This document shows positions 51,977-60,646 of a stretch of DNA of 64,000 bases, one piece after another. Position numbers and translations under genes: made by a program. Numbering within the stretch: position 1 is the first letter of the stretch; each line of letters opens with the position of its first letter. The stretch covers positions 744,001 through 808,000 of the forward strand of contig JACJZU010000001.1 of NCBI GenBank assembly GCA_020635435.1, read 5' to 3'. Under the pieces are notes generated by a model. That model did not search any database and had not been told where the DNA came from. It was given only the letters and a program-made list of their open reading frames with translations. This DNA comes from Flavobacteriales bacterium (GTDB taxonomy: Bacteria > Bacteroidota > Bacteroidia > NS11-12g > UBA9320).

Positions 51977-54900
51977 ATGGAAACAAGGAACTACCTGGAA
52001 GAGCGATTTACTCAATTGTGCGAAATAGAGTCCGCTGTTTGCGATGTCATTTTCACTGATGTAGCTGCAGATGGATCAGTTCGTGCGTTCGGGAATTGCC
52101 CGATGCATCTCCTCGAGAATACCGGAATAATTCTATCTGCGGCACTTGCAGGTAAGCGAGTTCTCGCCATTTTGAACGGCAAAACTATAAGGGGCCTTTC
52201 CGACACACTGGAAGCGATGAATCGGCTGCGCACTCCTGCCGTGTTCATACTTCATGAACACCACAAACTGCACATCGCCAAATGGGCAGATACGGGTACA
52301 ATTTTGATACAAAACGGTTCTTGGATCAATATAGGTAATTCACTCGAACTTGCCCACGAACTTGCCGAGAAGGAATTGAGACCGGTGATACTCTTTCTAC
52401 TCGAAAGCTCGGTTATCGACACATCTCGTTCAACGGTTCTACCCCTGAAACTGCCAGCCTCTTCATCAGTCATCACTTCCCCATCCCCTTTACAGGAACT
52501 CCTCTTTGGAAAGAAAAGACGACGGATACCAATTTGGTTCAACGTGGATCAGGCTGTGGCATTGGGGAGTCAGAAGGATCGGAGAGAACTTGGACTCGAA
52601 CTCGCCTCAAACTACGAATACAACAGCCGGGAACTGGCCGTGCGAATCAAACAGTTCCGGGATGAGCTGAAACGATCGGAAACGATCCCTGCATTTTCTC
52701 AACTTGGAAAAGATGCCGGTCACAAAGTGATCCTTGCCGATTTTACCGATGAAGAACTGCACAACGTTCTCACTGGTCAGAAAACAGTGCAAGGCAGCGG
52801 GTGGACCTGGATCGGATTGTCGCAGTTATATCCACTTCCCGACGGGTTGGAACACGCTCTGAAGAATACACGTGAGATCTGTGTGCTGGAATCGATGAAA
52901 TCGGGCCGACAAGGTTGGCTCCTGCGGGAAATGAAGACCCTGTTGCCCGCGGTGAAGATGAGCAACTGCATTTACAACCTACGTCCGAATGAGAAATCCG
53001 TAGATGCTTTACTGCAAAAACTCGGCAAAGGGAAATACCCCGACCTGTTCTGGCTGGACATTCCCCTCAGCATCAAAGGATCTGTTCTGCCGAAACACGA
53101 GGTACTCCTGCAGCACTCCAAACGTTTGGTTGCAGATCTTGAAGAAAAAAGCATCCCTATTCCGTTATCACCAACTTCATTTGATTCAAATAGAAACATA
53201 CCGCTTCATGTTCGGGAATTTTCCGATCGGGGCGCTCCTTTCTCTCGCATCGGTCGTTTCAACGATGACGTAATCCTGCCAGGGTTGAATGAGGCGTTTG
53301 CTGATCCATTCCGACAATTGAACACCATCCCACCAGCGACTGCACTCTTTTCAAACCCTTTACAAGCCAAAACGCTAATACCGGAATATCAGGCATCGGA
53401 ATGTACGGCATGCGGTGAGTGCCTAATTCACTGCCCGCATAACGCAATACCGGCGATCATGCTGAAAGCAAATGATCTGTTGGAAACTGCGATCAAGGCT
53501 TGTAATACAAGTGGTTCACCCATTCGACGGCTCATGCCCCTCAGGAAGAACTATCTGGAGTTCTTATCGGAAGAACTTACTATGGCTGGGAACGATCTCG
53601 ACATGCCTGTCGCAATTCGCAGTGCGAGTATTAGGTTCCTTGAAACCCTTGGTCCTGAAAAACCTGAAAACCTGGAACTGCGATCAGAACTTGAGACAAT
53701 TGCCGAAGTCATTCCAAATACGCGCTTTGCACGAACTGAAAATTGGTTTGCAGAGTACGAAAAACGAGAAATTGGCAGCGGTTTGCTCTTTTCACTGGCC
53801 TTCGATCCGGACAGTTGTACGGCCTGTGGAATTTGTGAAACTTCCTGTGAACCCGGTGCCATACGTATGATCGAAAAGAATGGGCGGTCGGAAATGCGCA
53901 TGCGCGAAGCATTTCTGAACCTACACAAATTACCGGATACCGCCGGTGAAACGATCCGAAAGTTGAGTTCCGAAAGAAATTTCAGTACACTCGCCGCAAC
54001 TTTCCTGAGCAGGCACTTCACACGTTCCTATAGCGGAGGTGCTGGCAACGATGATCAGATCCCTGAACGCACGATCATTCGCTCTTTCCTTGCGATTGGC
54101 GAACAATTGCTTCAAACCAAGCATGCCCAATTGCGTAAACGGGTTAAAAACTGCATCCCCAAACTATCTGACCGGGTAAGGGAACAATTGAGCAACGCTG
54201 TACCCAAGGGTGATCTGGACGAATTAATGGGAGCCATCGGCTCAGGTTCCTCAGAAGTCCCGCTGGAACAAATTCTTGCAGATTGGAAGACCTCTACTGC
54301 CTTAAGTAAAGTAGATGCACGCAGCCTTCGAAGAAAGCTGAGGTTACTCGAAGATCTCAAGAAATTAGATATTGTTCTTGAATCGGGCGCTCAAGGTTCT
54401 GGCCGAGCGCTTTATAGCATTGTTCTGGATGAATCTCTGGCCTACTTGAACGAATATCCATGGAACGCATTCAGTGTTCCAACATTCATTGCTCCTTCTG
54501 GAACAGCTCTTGATTCTGCCAGATCGTTGAATGAGTCCCAGGCGGAAATGATTCTCGACAACTTGAAAATTCTTTACCGTGCAGAATTAGAGGCCAATGG
54601 CAGCTATGATCCAGACAAACACGACAAGATAGTCGCCAATTTGACGTTTGAACATCTGTCGGAAGAAGAGCGAGGTTTCATACCACCGGTTTGTCTTATA
54701 GCAACAGATCATACGATCGCACATGAGAGTCCCGAATTTCTCGCTGCGGCTTTAGGAGGGAAATTTCCATTGCGTTGCCTGGTAATGGAGCGTATACCGA
54801 ATAATCCGATCCAGGAAACGCAGAGTGACCTATTCGCTGCTTTCTCTGAAATTTTCCTTCGTCGAACTGCATACCTGGCCCGGATTCCATTGTATAGACA

Positions 54901-55639
54901 TGCAGAGGTTTACTCCGGCATGCTGAGCTGCTGGTCCGAAAGAAAAAGTTCCGTTTTCATCACCCCCATTCCAAATCTACAGCAAGTCAAGGCCCATCAT
55001 AGTAAATGGTTGCAAATTGTAGAATATGCCGATGAATGCAGGGGCGGTTTCGATTTCATTTTTAGGCCGTCGCGAGCAGTTAAAACCATAGCACAGGGCT
55101 TGGAAATCTCAGAAAAAATTGATTATCAAGGCATTTGGAATAGTATCCGGATTACATTCCTTTCGGAAGGGGTAGATAAAGAAATGGAATATGCCTTTAC
55201 CTGGGCCGACTTTCTGCGCACATGCAGTGCGTATCAGAAGTATTTCAAACAGATCCCTTATACCGATCGATGCCTCCCATTGGCCCAATACCTCGAATTG
55301 GACCCGGAATCAAGAAGTAAAAAAGTACCTGTTGTTATCCGAAAGGAAGAAGATCACCATCTATCATGGCTGGAGGTAGACGATTTTGTAGTGTATTTAA
55401 CAGAATTAAAGGCGAATCAATTGCGCTTTGCCATGGAATTATCCGGGATGCATTCAAATTTCCCGGAGAAGATCCGTGCTCAATTTGAAAAAGACCTTCG
55501 GACGGAATTCGAGAAGGAACGAGAACAACTCGAGAGATCGTGGGAAATGGAACGCGCCCAACTGGAGCAGGCTATGTTGCTCAAAATAAAAGCTGATATC
55601 AAGAATAAACTGGTACAACTATCCGGTGTTGGCAAATGA
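51977..55639 (+). CDS. Giant PFOR-like iron-sulphur protein inserted between rnfB and rnfC
   Basis: 1220 aa, no signal peptide or membrane helix. Residues about 35-145 resemble the PFOR pyrimidine-binding domain (GIILSAALAGKRVLAILN). About 250-340 resemble domain II (VILADFTDEELHNVL, then LSQLYPLPDGLEHAL). A two-cluster ferredoxin-like domain has Cys 476, 479, 482, 486 (CTACGECLIHCP) and Cys 614, 617, 620, 624 (CTACGICETSCEP), separated by an unusual helical insert of about 130 residues. The rest (about 690-1220) is paralogous to the 828-aa protein and ends in a coiled coil (EFEKEREQLERSWEMERAQ). Key TPP residues are not evident. AAGGG precedes the ATG. It is probably a non-enzymatic electron carrier or adaptor; not a described Rnf subunit to my knowledge. 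Confidence 0.65.
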   Translation: METRNYLEERFTQLCEIESAVCDVIFTDVAADGSVRAFGNCPMHLLENTGIILSAALAGKRVLAILNGKTIRGLSDTLEAMNRLRTPAVFILHEHHKLHIAKWADTGTILIQNGSWINIGNSLELAHELAEKELRPVILFLLESSVIDTSRSTVLPLKLPASSSVITSPSPLQELLFGKKRRRIPIWFNVDQAVALGSQKDRRELGLELASNYEYNSRELAVRIKQFRDELKRSETIPAFSQLGKDAGHKVILADFTDEELHNVLTGQKTVQGSGWTWIGLSQLYPLPDGLEHALKNTREICVLESMKSGRQGWLLREMKTLLPAVKMSNCIYNLRPNEKSVDALLQKLGKGKYPDLFWLDIPLSIKGSVLPKHEVLLQHSKRLVADLEEKSIPIPLSPTSFDSNRNIPLHVREFSDRGAPFSRIGRFNDDVILPGLNEAFADPFRQLNTIPPATALFSNPLQAKTLIPEYQASECTACGECLIHCPHNAIPAIMLKANDLLETAIKACNTSGSPIRRLMPLRKNYLEFLSEELTMAGNDLDMPVAIRSASIRFLETLGPEKPENLELRSELETIAEVIPNTRFARTENWFAEYEKREIGSGLLFSLAFDPDSCTACGICETSCEPGAIRMIEKNGRSEMRMREAFLNLHKLPDTAGETIRKLSSERNFSTLAATFLSRHFTRSYSGGAGNDDQIPERTIIRSFLAIGEQLLQTKHAQLRKRVKNCIPKLSDRVREQLSNAVPKGDLDELMGAIGSGSSEVPLEQILADWKTSTALSKVDARSLRRKLRLLEDLKKLDIVLESGAQGSGRALYSIVLDESLAYLNEYPWNAFSVPTFIAPSGTALDSARSLNESQAEMILDNLKILYRAELEANGSYDPDKHDKIVANLTFEHLSEEERGFIPPVCLIATDHTIAHESPEFLAAALGGKFPLRCLVMERIPNNPIQETQSDLFAAFSEIFLRRTAYLARIPLYRHAEVYSGMLSCWSERKSSVFITPIPNLQQVKAHHSKWLQIVEYADECRGGFDFIFRPSRAVKTIAQGLEISEKIDYQGIWNSIRITFLSEGVDKEMEYAFTWADFLRTCSAYQKYFKQIPYTDRCLPLAQYLELDPESRSKKVPVVIRKEEDHHLSWLEVDDFVVYLTELKANQLRFAMELSGMHSNFPEKIRAQFEKDLRTEFEKEREQLERSWEMERAQLEQAMLLKIKADIKNKLVQLSGVGK

Positions 55640-56982
55640 GTATCGCGTCGAACATAGCCACCTTTCGTCACGGTGTACATCCGGAAGAGTACAAGGGCCT
55701 CACCGAAAGTAAACCGATTGAGCGCATGCCGTTCGCCTCCGAGTTGGTATTACCCCTCGGACAGCACATAGGTGCACCGGCCCGGGCGATCGTTGTGAAA
55801 GGGGATCGGGTACAACGAGGGCAAATGATCGGCGAACCCACAGGCTTCGTCTCAGTAGCATTGCATTCCCCTGTAGACGGAACTGTTTTAGGCATCGAGC
55901 TATCCGAAACGATCACCGGTGCTATGGTTCCGGCCATACGCATACAAACCGATCCGTACTCTCCACAATTGCTCCGGACTGAATTGCCCCCGGTACCGGA
56001 AGCATTGACCACACCGGAATTCATTCAATCAATTCAAAATGCAGGTATCGTAGGCCTGGGAGGTGCAGCCTTTCCTGCACATGTGAAATTTGCGATTCCG
56101 GAGGGGAAAACATGTAGTTATTTGGTTCTCAATGGTTGCGAATGTGAGCCCTTTCTCACTTCCGACCACCGCACCATGGTCGAAGAAGCAGATGCAATTC
56201 TGGATGGGACAATGATTCTCAACTCCTTTGTGAAAGCTTCAAAAGTTTACATAGGTATTGAGGCTAACAAGCCGGATGCGATCCAGATCTTGCGAGACCG
56301 CATTTCAGCTGACAAACTTCCCATCGAAGTAATATCCCTGCAGGTCAAGTATCCTCAAGGGGCTGAAAAAATGCTGATCACGGCAATTGAGAAGTTGGAA
56401 GTGCCAAGTGGTAATTTACCAATAGATCTGGAATTCATGGTTAGCAATGTGAGTACGATAGGTGCTATAAGCCACTGGTTCCGCAAAGGGATGCCATTGA
56501 TCGAACGGGTTGTGACCATCAGCGGATCTGCAATCAACCGACCGGCAAATGTTCGGATACCCATCGGAACTCCAATGAAAGATGTGGTGGAGTTCTGCGG
56601 TGGCATCAATAGTCGCGATCTGAGCAGCGTGCGGATGTTGCTCGGAGGCCCTATGATGGGAATGGTTCAGAAAACACTGAACACACCGGTTGTGAAGGGC
56701 ACTTCCGGAATGCTCTTTCTGGAGCAGGAACATGTGAGCTCACTGGATCAATATAATTGTATCAAATGCGGGAAGTGTGTTGAAGCATGCCCAATGTTCC
56801 TGAATCCATCCATATTGGGGATATTGGCCAAAAAAGGACTTTGGGCCGATATGGAAGATCACCATGTACTCGATTGTTTCGAATGCGGTAGCTGCTCATT
56901 CATTTGTCCCTCAGGTATTCCTCTGGTTCAAAGTTTCCGTGTAGCAAAAGGCATAATTAGAGAAAGAAATAGTAAAAAATGA
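55636..56982 (+). CDS. rnfC: Rnf electron transport complex subunit C
   Basis: 448 aa, the NADH/NAD+-reacting subunit. FMN/NAD(H)-binding region: GLGGAAFPAHVKF, LNGCECEPFLTSDHRTM and PQGAEKMLI. Two [4Fe-4S] motifs follow: CIKCGKCVEACP (Cys 375, 378, 381, 385) and CFECGSCSFICP (Cys 414, 417, 420, 424). It lacks the long Ala/Lys-rich tail of the E. coli protein. It overlaps the preceding gene by ATGA. Confidence 0.95.
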   Translation: MSIASNIATFRHGVHPEEYKGLTESKPIERMPFASELVLPLGQHIGAPARAIVVKGDRVQRGQMIGEPTGFVSVALHSPVDGTVLGIELSETITGAMVPAIRIQTDPYSPQLLRTELPPVPEALTTPEFIQSIQNAGIVGLGGAAFPAHVKFAIPEGKTCSYLVLNGCECEPFLTSDHRTMVEEADAILDGTMILNSFVKASKVYIGIEANKPDAIQILRDRISADKLPIEVISLQVKYPQGAEKMLITAIEKLEVPSGNLPIDLEFMVSNVSTIGAISHWFRKGMPLIERVVTISGSAINRPANVRIPIGTPMKDVVEFCGGINSRDLSSVRMLLGGPMMGMVQKTLNTPVVKGTSGMLFLEQEHVSSLDQYNCIKCGKCVEACPMFLNPSILGILAKKGLWADMEDHHVLDCFECGSCSFICPSGIPLVQSFRVAKGIIRERNSKK

Positions 56983-57980
56983 GTAGAGAACGAACATATA
57001 CCGTCTCAACTTCTCCTTTTCTCCATGCAGGAGAAAGTACTCCACGAATCATGTATCGCGTGGTATTTGCGCTTCTGCCTTTTGTGATCAGTGCCGTATA
57101 CTTCTTTGGGATGGGTGCCTTTTTTGTAGTGCTCACGGCTACGTCAGGCAGTGTATTCGCTGAGTACCTGTTTATTGCATCACCAACACGCGGCCATTCA
57201 CTGAGGGACGGAAGCGCACTAATTACAGGGCTCTTAGTGGGTTTAACACTTCCCCCGGGCTTTCCCCTTTGGATGTCCTTCCTGGGTGGTTTTGTTGCCA
57301 TAGCCATGGGCAAACTGATCTGGGGCGGACTTGGGCAGAATATTTTCAATCCGGCACTCGTCGGAAGGGCGTTCCTGCAAGCCGCCTTCCCTACGGCGAT
57401 CACCACATGGTCGGCACCGGGTGCCACAACATTTTCCTGGCAAGGAACTAATCTGGCCTTACCCTTTTTTCAGGGCAGAGCGGTCGAAGCGTACACAGGA
57501 GCAACACCTTTGGCACGAATGAAGTTTGAACATCTATCAACACCTATACCCGATCTGATGGTTGGCTCCATATCGGGATCCCTGGGGGAGACCAGTGGGG
57601 CATTGCTGCTCATCGTAATGGGCTATTTGCTTGTTACGAAAACCATCAATTGGCGCATCCCGGTCAGCATATTCACTGCCACGATACTTTTTGGCGGCCT
57701 ATTCTGGGTCATGGCTCCGGACAAATATCCCGATCCTATTTTCATGATCCTGTCTGGCGGTTTACTATTCGGAACCGTATTTATGGCGACCGATCTGGTT
57801 ACCAGCCCGATAACACCCAAGGGATTGTGGATCTATGGATGTGGAATTGGAGTTCTGGTCGTAACCATTCGTTTTTGGGGCGGATTGCCCGAAGGTGTTA
57901 TGTACGCCATTTTACTCATGAACGCATGTACGCCGCTGATAAACCGATTTACGAAGATCAAACCATACGGATATAAATGA
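56979..57980 (+). CDS. rnfD: Rnf electron transport complex subunit D
   Basis: A 333-aa integral membrane protein with about nine helices. The covalent FMN site is the T-G-A-T motif at 173-176 (in VEAYTGATPLARM); Thr 176 carries FMN in characterised relatives. Also FNPALVGRAFLQAAFP and the C-terminal FRFWGGLPEGVMYAILLMN-like helix region. ATGA overlap with rnfC and rnfG. Confidence 0.95.
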   Translation: MSRERTYTVSTSPFLHAGESTPRIMYRVVFALLPFVISAVYFFGMGAFFVVLTATSGSVFAEYLFIASPTRGHSLRDGSALITGLLVGLTLPPGFPLWMSFLGGFVAIAMGKLIWGGLGQNIFNPALVGRAFLQAAFPTAITTWSAPGATTFSWQGTNLALPFFQGRAVEAYTGATPLARMKFEHLSTPIPDLMVGSISGSLGETSGALLLIVMGYLLVTKTINWRIPVSIFTATILFGGLFWVMAPDKYPDPIFMILSGGLLFGTVFMATDLVTSPITPKGLWIYGCGIGVLVVTIRFWGGLPEGVMYAILLMNACTPLINRFTKIKPYGYK

Positions 57981-58642
57981 ACGAAGATCTGAGTCATATG
58001 GAAGTTGAGCAGCAGGAACCGGGATCATTCCGTTTGATCTTCACACTTGGATTTGCCGGTTTTCTATCCGGGCTCATATTGGTGAGTGCCTATTTATTTA
58101 CGTTGCCCTATATCAATCAAAACAAAGCCGATGCACTTCAAAAGGCAGTTTTTGAGGTTCTTCCGGGTACCCGGTCCTTTCAAACCCTTGTACTCGTGGA
58201 AGGCAAATTGGTCCAAATGAACTCCGATCCGGGCGATCAGCCTGTGATCTACCAGGGATTTGACAGTTTGAACAAAAGCACCGGTTTTGCAGTACCTGGA
58301 GCCATTGCAGGGTTTCAGGACATCATCAGCGGTATATACGGATTCGATCCCGTTCAACAACAGATCATCGGGTTCCGGGTACTCGATAGTAAAGAAACCC
58401 CCGGATTAGGAGATAAGATCTATAAGGATGCCTCCTTTGCGGAGAATTTTATCGCGCTTCAGGCATCGTCGGATCTGGAACCCGTGAAGCCCGGGCAAAA
58501 AACGCTGGATCATCAGGTTGAGACGATCACAGGGGCTACGATCTCATCGAAAGCTGTGGTGAATTTGCTCAACAACAGCCTGAATCAGTGGCGAGGTCCC
58601 ATCGAAGGATATATGAACAACCTTAGCAGTACGAACAAATGA
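57977..58642 (+). CDS. rnfG: Rnf electron transport complex subunit G
   Basis: 221 aa: an N-terminal membrane anchor (LGFAGFLSGLILVSAYLF) and a periplasmic FMN-binding domain. The flavinylation motif is T-G-A-T in VETITGATISSKAV, with Thr 188 as the FMN acceptor; ApbE would attach it, but no apbE is in the window. ETPGLGDKIYKDASF is the other conserved block. ATGA overlaps on both sides. Confidence 0.95.
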   Translation: MNEDLSHMEVEQQEPGSFRLIFTLGFAGFLSGLILVSAYLFTLPYINQNKADALQKAVFEVLPGTRSFQTLVLVEGKLVQMNSDPGDQPVIYQGFDSLNKSTGFAVPGAIAGFQDIISGIYGFDPVQQQIIGFRVLDSKETPGLGDKIYKDASFAENFIALQASSDLEPVKPGQKTLDHQVETITGATISSKAVVNLLNNSLNQWRGPIEGYMNNLSSTNK

Positions 58643-59286
58643 GCGAAGAAGCGAATATCGAGGAGGCGGGAAAAGAGTTTCTCAAAGGACTCTGGAAGGA
58701 AAACCCGGTATTTGTAGCCGTTTTGGGCATGTGCCCGGCATTGGCGGTGACGAACTCGGCCATCAATGCCCTCGCAATGGGTGTGGCAACAATGTTCGTG
58801 TTGATCTGCTCGAGCATCTTGGTTTCCCTCTTGCGCAATGCGATACCCAAACAAGTGCGCATTACGGCTTATATTGTAATTATTGCCACGTTCGTTTCGG
58901 TAATCGACTTCTTCCTTGCCGCATTCACACCCGAAATACACAAAGAACTCGGAGCATTTATAGCCCTCATCGTGGTGAACTGTCTGATACTTGGTCGACA
59001 GGAGTCCTTTGCGAGTAAGAATAGACCATTTCTCGCATTTCTGGATGCGGCAGGTATGAGTTCCGGCTTTACCATTGCCCTTCTCAGCATCGGCATCATT
59101 CGGGAAATTCTGGGAAGTGGGTCCCTATTCGGGTTTTCGTTGTTCGGTGCTTCCTTCGAACCATGGGTCGTGATGATACTGCCTCCCGGGGGGTTCTTTA
59201 CCTTGGGCTTTCTTCTGCTTTTTTTCAATTGGTACATCCAGCGCCGGAATAAACGCAATGCTCTAATCGCAAAATCTGAAGTATGA
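58639..59286 (+). CDS. rnfE: Rnf electron transport complex subunit E
   Basis: A 215-aa membrane protein with six helices; with RnfA it forms the core of the ion path. Conserved stretches: KENPVFVAVLGMCPALAVTN, NCLILGRQESFA and ILGSGSLFGF. The Cys in the GMCPAL and NCLILG half-helices ligate the intramembrane iron-sulphur centre shared with RnfA in known structures. ATGA overlap with both neighbours. Confidence 0.95.
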   Translation: MSEEANIEEAGKEFLKGLWKENPVFVAVLGMCPALAVTNSAINALAMGVATMFVLICSSILVSLLRNAIPKQVRITAYIVIIATFVSVIDFFLAAFTPEIHKELGAFIALIVVNCLILGRQESFASKNRPFLAFLDAAGMSSGFTIALLSIGIIREILGSGSLFGFSLFGASFEPWVVMILPPGGFFTLGFLLLFFNWYIQRRNKRNALIAKSEV

Positions 59287-59861
59287 ACGAGTTGATCTGG
59301 ATCTTTATAAGTGCTTTACTCGTGAATAATTTCACGTTGAGCCTCTTTCTTGGACTATGTCCATTCCTCGGCGTAACGCAAAAACTGGAAACTGCCTTCC
59401 GTTTGGGATTGGCCAATATCTTCGTAATGGTCATCACCGCTCTCGCCAGCTATGCCCTGAATACCTGGGTTCTGATATACGCTCCCTATCTGCGTCTGAT
59501 CAGTTTCATCATTGTGATCGCATCCAGTGTTCAATTCGTTGAAATGGCCATCAAGAAATTGAGTCCGGAACTTTTCAAGGCCCTGGGCATCTTCCTCCCA
59601 TTGATCACAACGAATTGCGCCATACTCGGCCTTGCACTATTCTCAACCAATAAGGGTTACGGATTCGTTGAGGGGCTCGTATATGCTTTGGGTGCAGGTG
59701 GAGGTGTTACACTTGCGCTCGTTCTCCTTGCAAGTGTTCGGGAAGAAACAAGACTATCGAACATACCTAAATTAATTGAGGGCACAGCCCTTAACCTGAT
59801 CATTGCGGGAATAATTAGCATGGCATTTATGGGGTTTGCCGGCTTGTTTGGTTCTCATTAA
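59283..59861 (+). CDS. rnfA: Rnf electron transport complex subunit A
   Basis: A 192-aa six-helix membrane protein, inverted partner of RnfE: ALLVNNFTLSLFLGLCPFLG and TTNCAILGLALFS supply the matching Cys ligands; FVEGLVYALGAGGGVTLAL follows. It ends the B-C-D-G-E-A order common in Bacteroidota. A short Cys-rich gene starts 11 bases later. Confidence 0.95.
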   Translation: MNELIWIFISALLVNNFTLSLFLGLCPFLGVTQKLETAFRLGLANIFVMVITALASYALNTWVLIYAPYLRLISFIIVIASSVQFVEMAIKKLSPELFKALGIFLPLITTNCAILGLALFSTNKGYGFVEGLVYALGAGGGVTLALVLLASVREETRLSNIPKLIEGTALNLIIAGIISMAFMGFAGLFGSH

Positions 59862-59872
59862 TTGAATTTGAT

Positions 59873-60034
59873 ATGCTGACATATGTTTTTTCTATAGGTC
59901 TGTTGGCCCTTCTCTGCGCTCTGTTCATGGGTATACAAATTCTGGCCAAAAAAATGAATATCCGAAATCATATTGAATCCGGTGGCTGCTGCGGCGCATG
60001 TTCCAATAAAGAATGCTCGAAGGCGGTAGAATAA
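59873..60034 (+). CDS. Small Cys-rich membrane protein, NqrM/FeoB-associated-like
   Basis: A 53-aa protein, short enough to be missed by gene finders. It begins MLTYVFSIGLLALLCALFMG (one membrane helix), then a basic turn (AKKMN) and a cysteine-rich tail ESGGCCGACSNKECSKAVE with Cys 39, 40, 43 and 48. The layout recalls NqrM, which matures the iron centre between NqrD and NqrE (homologues of RnfE and RnfA), and the FeoB-associated Cys-rich proteins. Its position 11 bases after rnfA suggests a role in placing the RnfA/RnfE metal centre. This is inference. Confidence 0.75.
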   Translation: MLTYVFSIGLLALLCALFMGIQILAKKMNIRNHIESGGCCGACSNKECSKAVE

Positions 60035-60126
60035 ATTTACCAGATTGACTTGGCTATTTTTCAAAAGAAATGGATTCCTTTAAATCAAGAAAAGGCAGTT
60101 TGCCGAAAGGGAGCCGCTCCCGAGAA

Positions 60127-60164
60127 CAAAAAGACCTCATTCCAATTCTAAGGGAATGAGGTCT
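60127..60164 (-). terminator. Terminator after tRNA (CAU); may also end the rnf transcript
   Basis: A perfect 12-bp stem AGACCTCATTCC/GGAATGAGGTCT (60132-60143, 60153-60164). The A run at 60128-60132 gives a T run on the minus strand, 14 bases after the tRNA 3' end. On the + strand only a weak T stretch follows. Confidence 0.8.
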
Positions 60165-60177
60165 AGGTTTAATTCAG

Positions 60178-60251
60178 TGGGCCCACCTGGGCTCGAACCA
60201 GGGACCACCTGATTATGAGTCAGGTGCTCTAACCAACTGAGCTATAGGCCC
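60178..60251 (-). tRNA. tRNA with anticodon CAU (probably Ile2, possibly elongator Met)
   Basis: A 74-base cloverleaf on the minus strand: acceptor GGGCCTA with TGGGCCC, D arm AGCTCAGTTGGTTAGAGC, anticodon stem CCTGA/TCAGG with loop CTCATAA (anticodon CAT), T arm with GGTTCGAGCC. No CCA is encoded. The loop sequence CTCATAA is found in the isoleucine tRNA modified by TilS as well as in some elongator methionine tRNAs, so the identity is not settled. Its 5' half is copied four times in the adjoining array. Confidence 0.9.
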
Positions 60252-60646
60252 AATTTATCGTCTTTTATTCCTTTTCAACTGCCCCGATAGCTTTCGGGGG
60301 GTCAGGTGCTATAACCATCCCGACTAAAAGTCGGGAGAGCTATAGGCCCAATTTATCGTCTTTTATTCTTTTTCAACTGCCCCGATAGCTTTCGGGGGTG
60401 TCAGGTGCTATAACCATCCCGACTAAAAGTCGGGAGAGCTATAGGCCCAATTTATCGTCTTTTATTCCTTTTCAACTGCCCCGATAGCTTTCGGGGGTGT
60501 CAGGTGCTATAACCATCCCGACTAAAAGTCGGGAGAGCTATAGGCCCAATTTATCGTCTTTTATTCCTTTTCAACTACCCCGATAGCTTTCGGGGGAGTC
60601 AGGCACTCTAACCGTCCCGACTAACTGTCGGGAGAGCTATAGGCCC
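60252..60646 (-). repeat. Array of four 98-99 bp tRNA-derived direct repeats
   Basis: Units: 60252-60349, 60350-60448, 60449-60547 and 60548-60646; the first three are nearly identical. Read on the minus strand each unit has the tRNA start GGGCCTATAGCTC, an inserted palindrome (TCCCGACT/AGTCGGGA), the next tRNA piece GGTTATAGCACCTGAC (GGTTAGAGTGCCTGAC in unit 4), a second palindrome CCCCGAAAGCTATCGGGG in place of the anticodon arm and 3' half, then an AT-rich spacer. In unit 4 the original D-loop bases AGTT remain in the loop of the inserted hairpin, so it may be closest to the ancestor. The array lies between ndk and the tRNA and has the same orientation as the tRNA. Confidence 0.9.

Noticed and set aside
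60252..60646. CRISPR array
   Set aside because: The repeats are contiguous 98-99 bp units with near-identical content throughout, no unique spacers, and no cas genes nearby.
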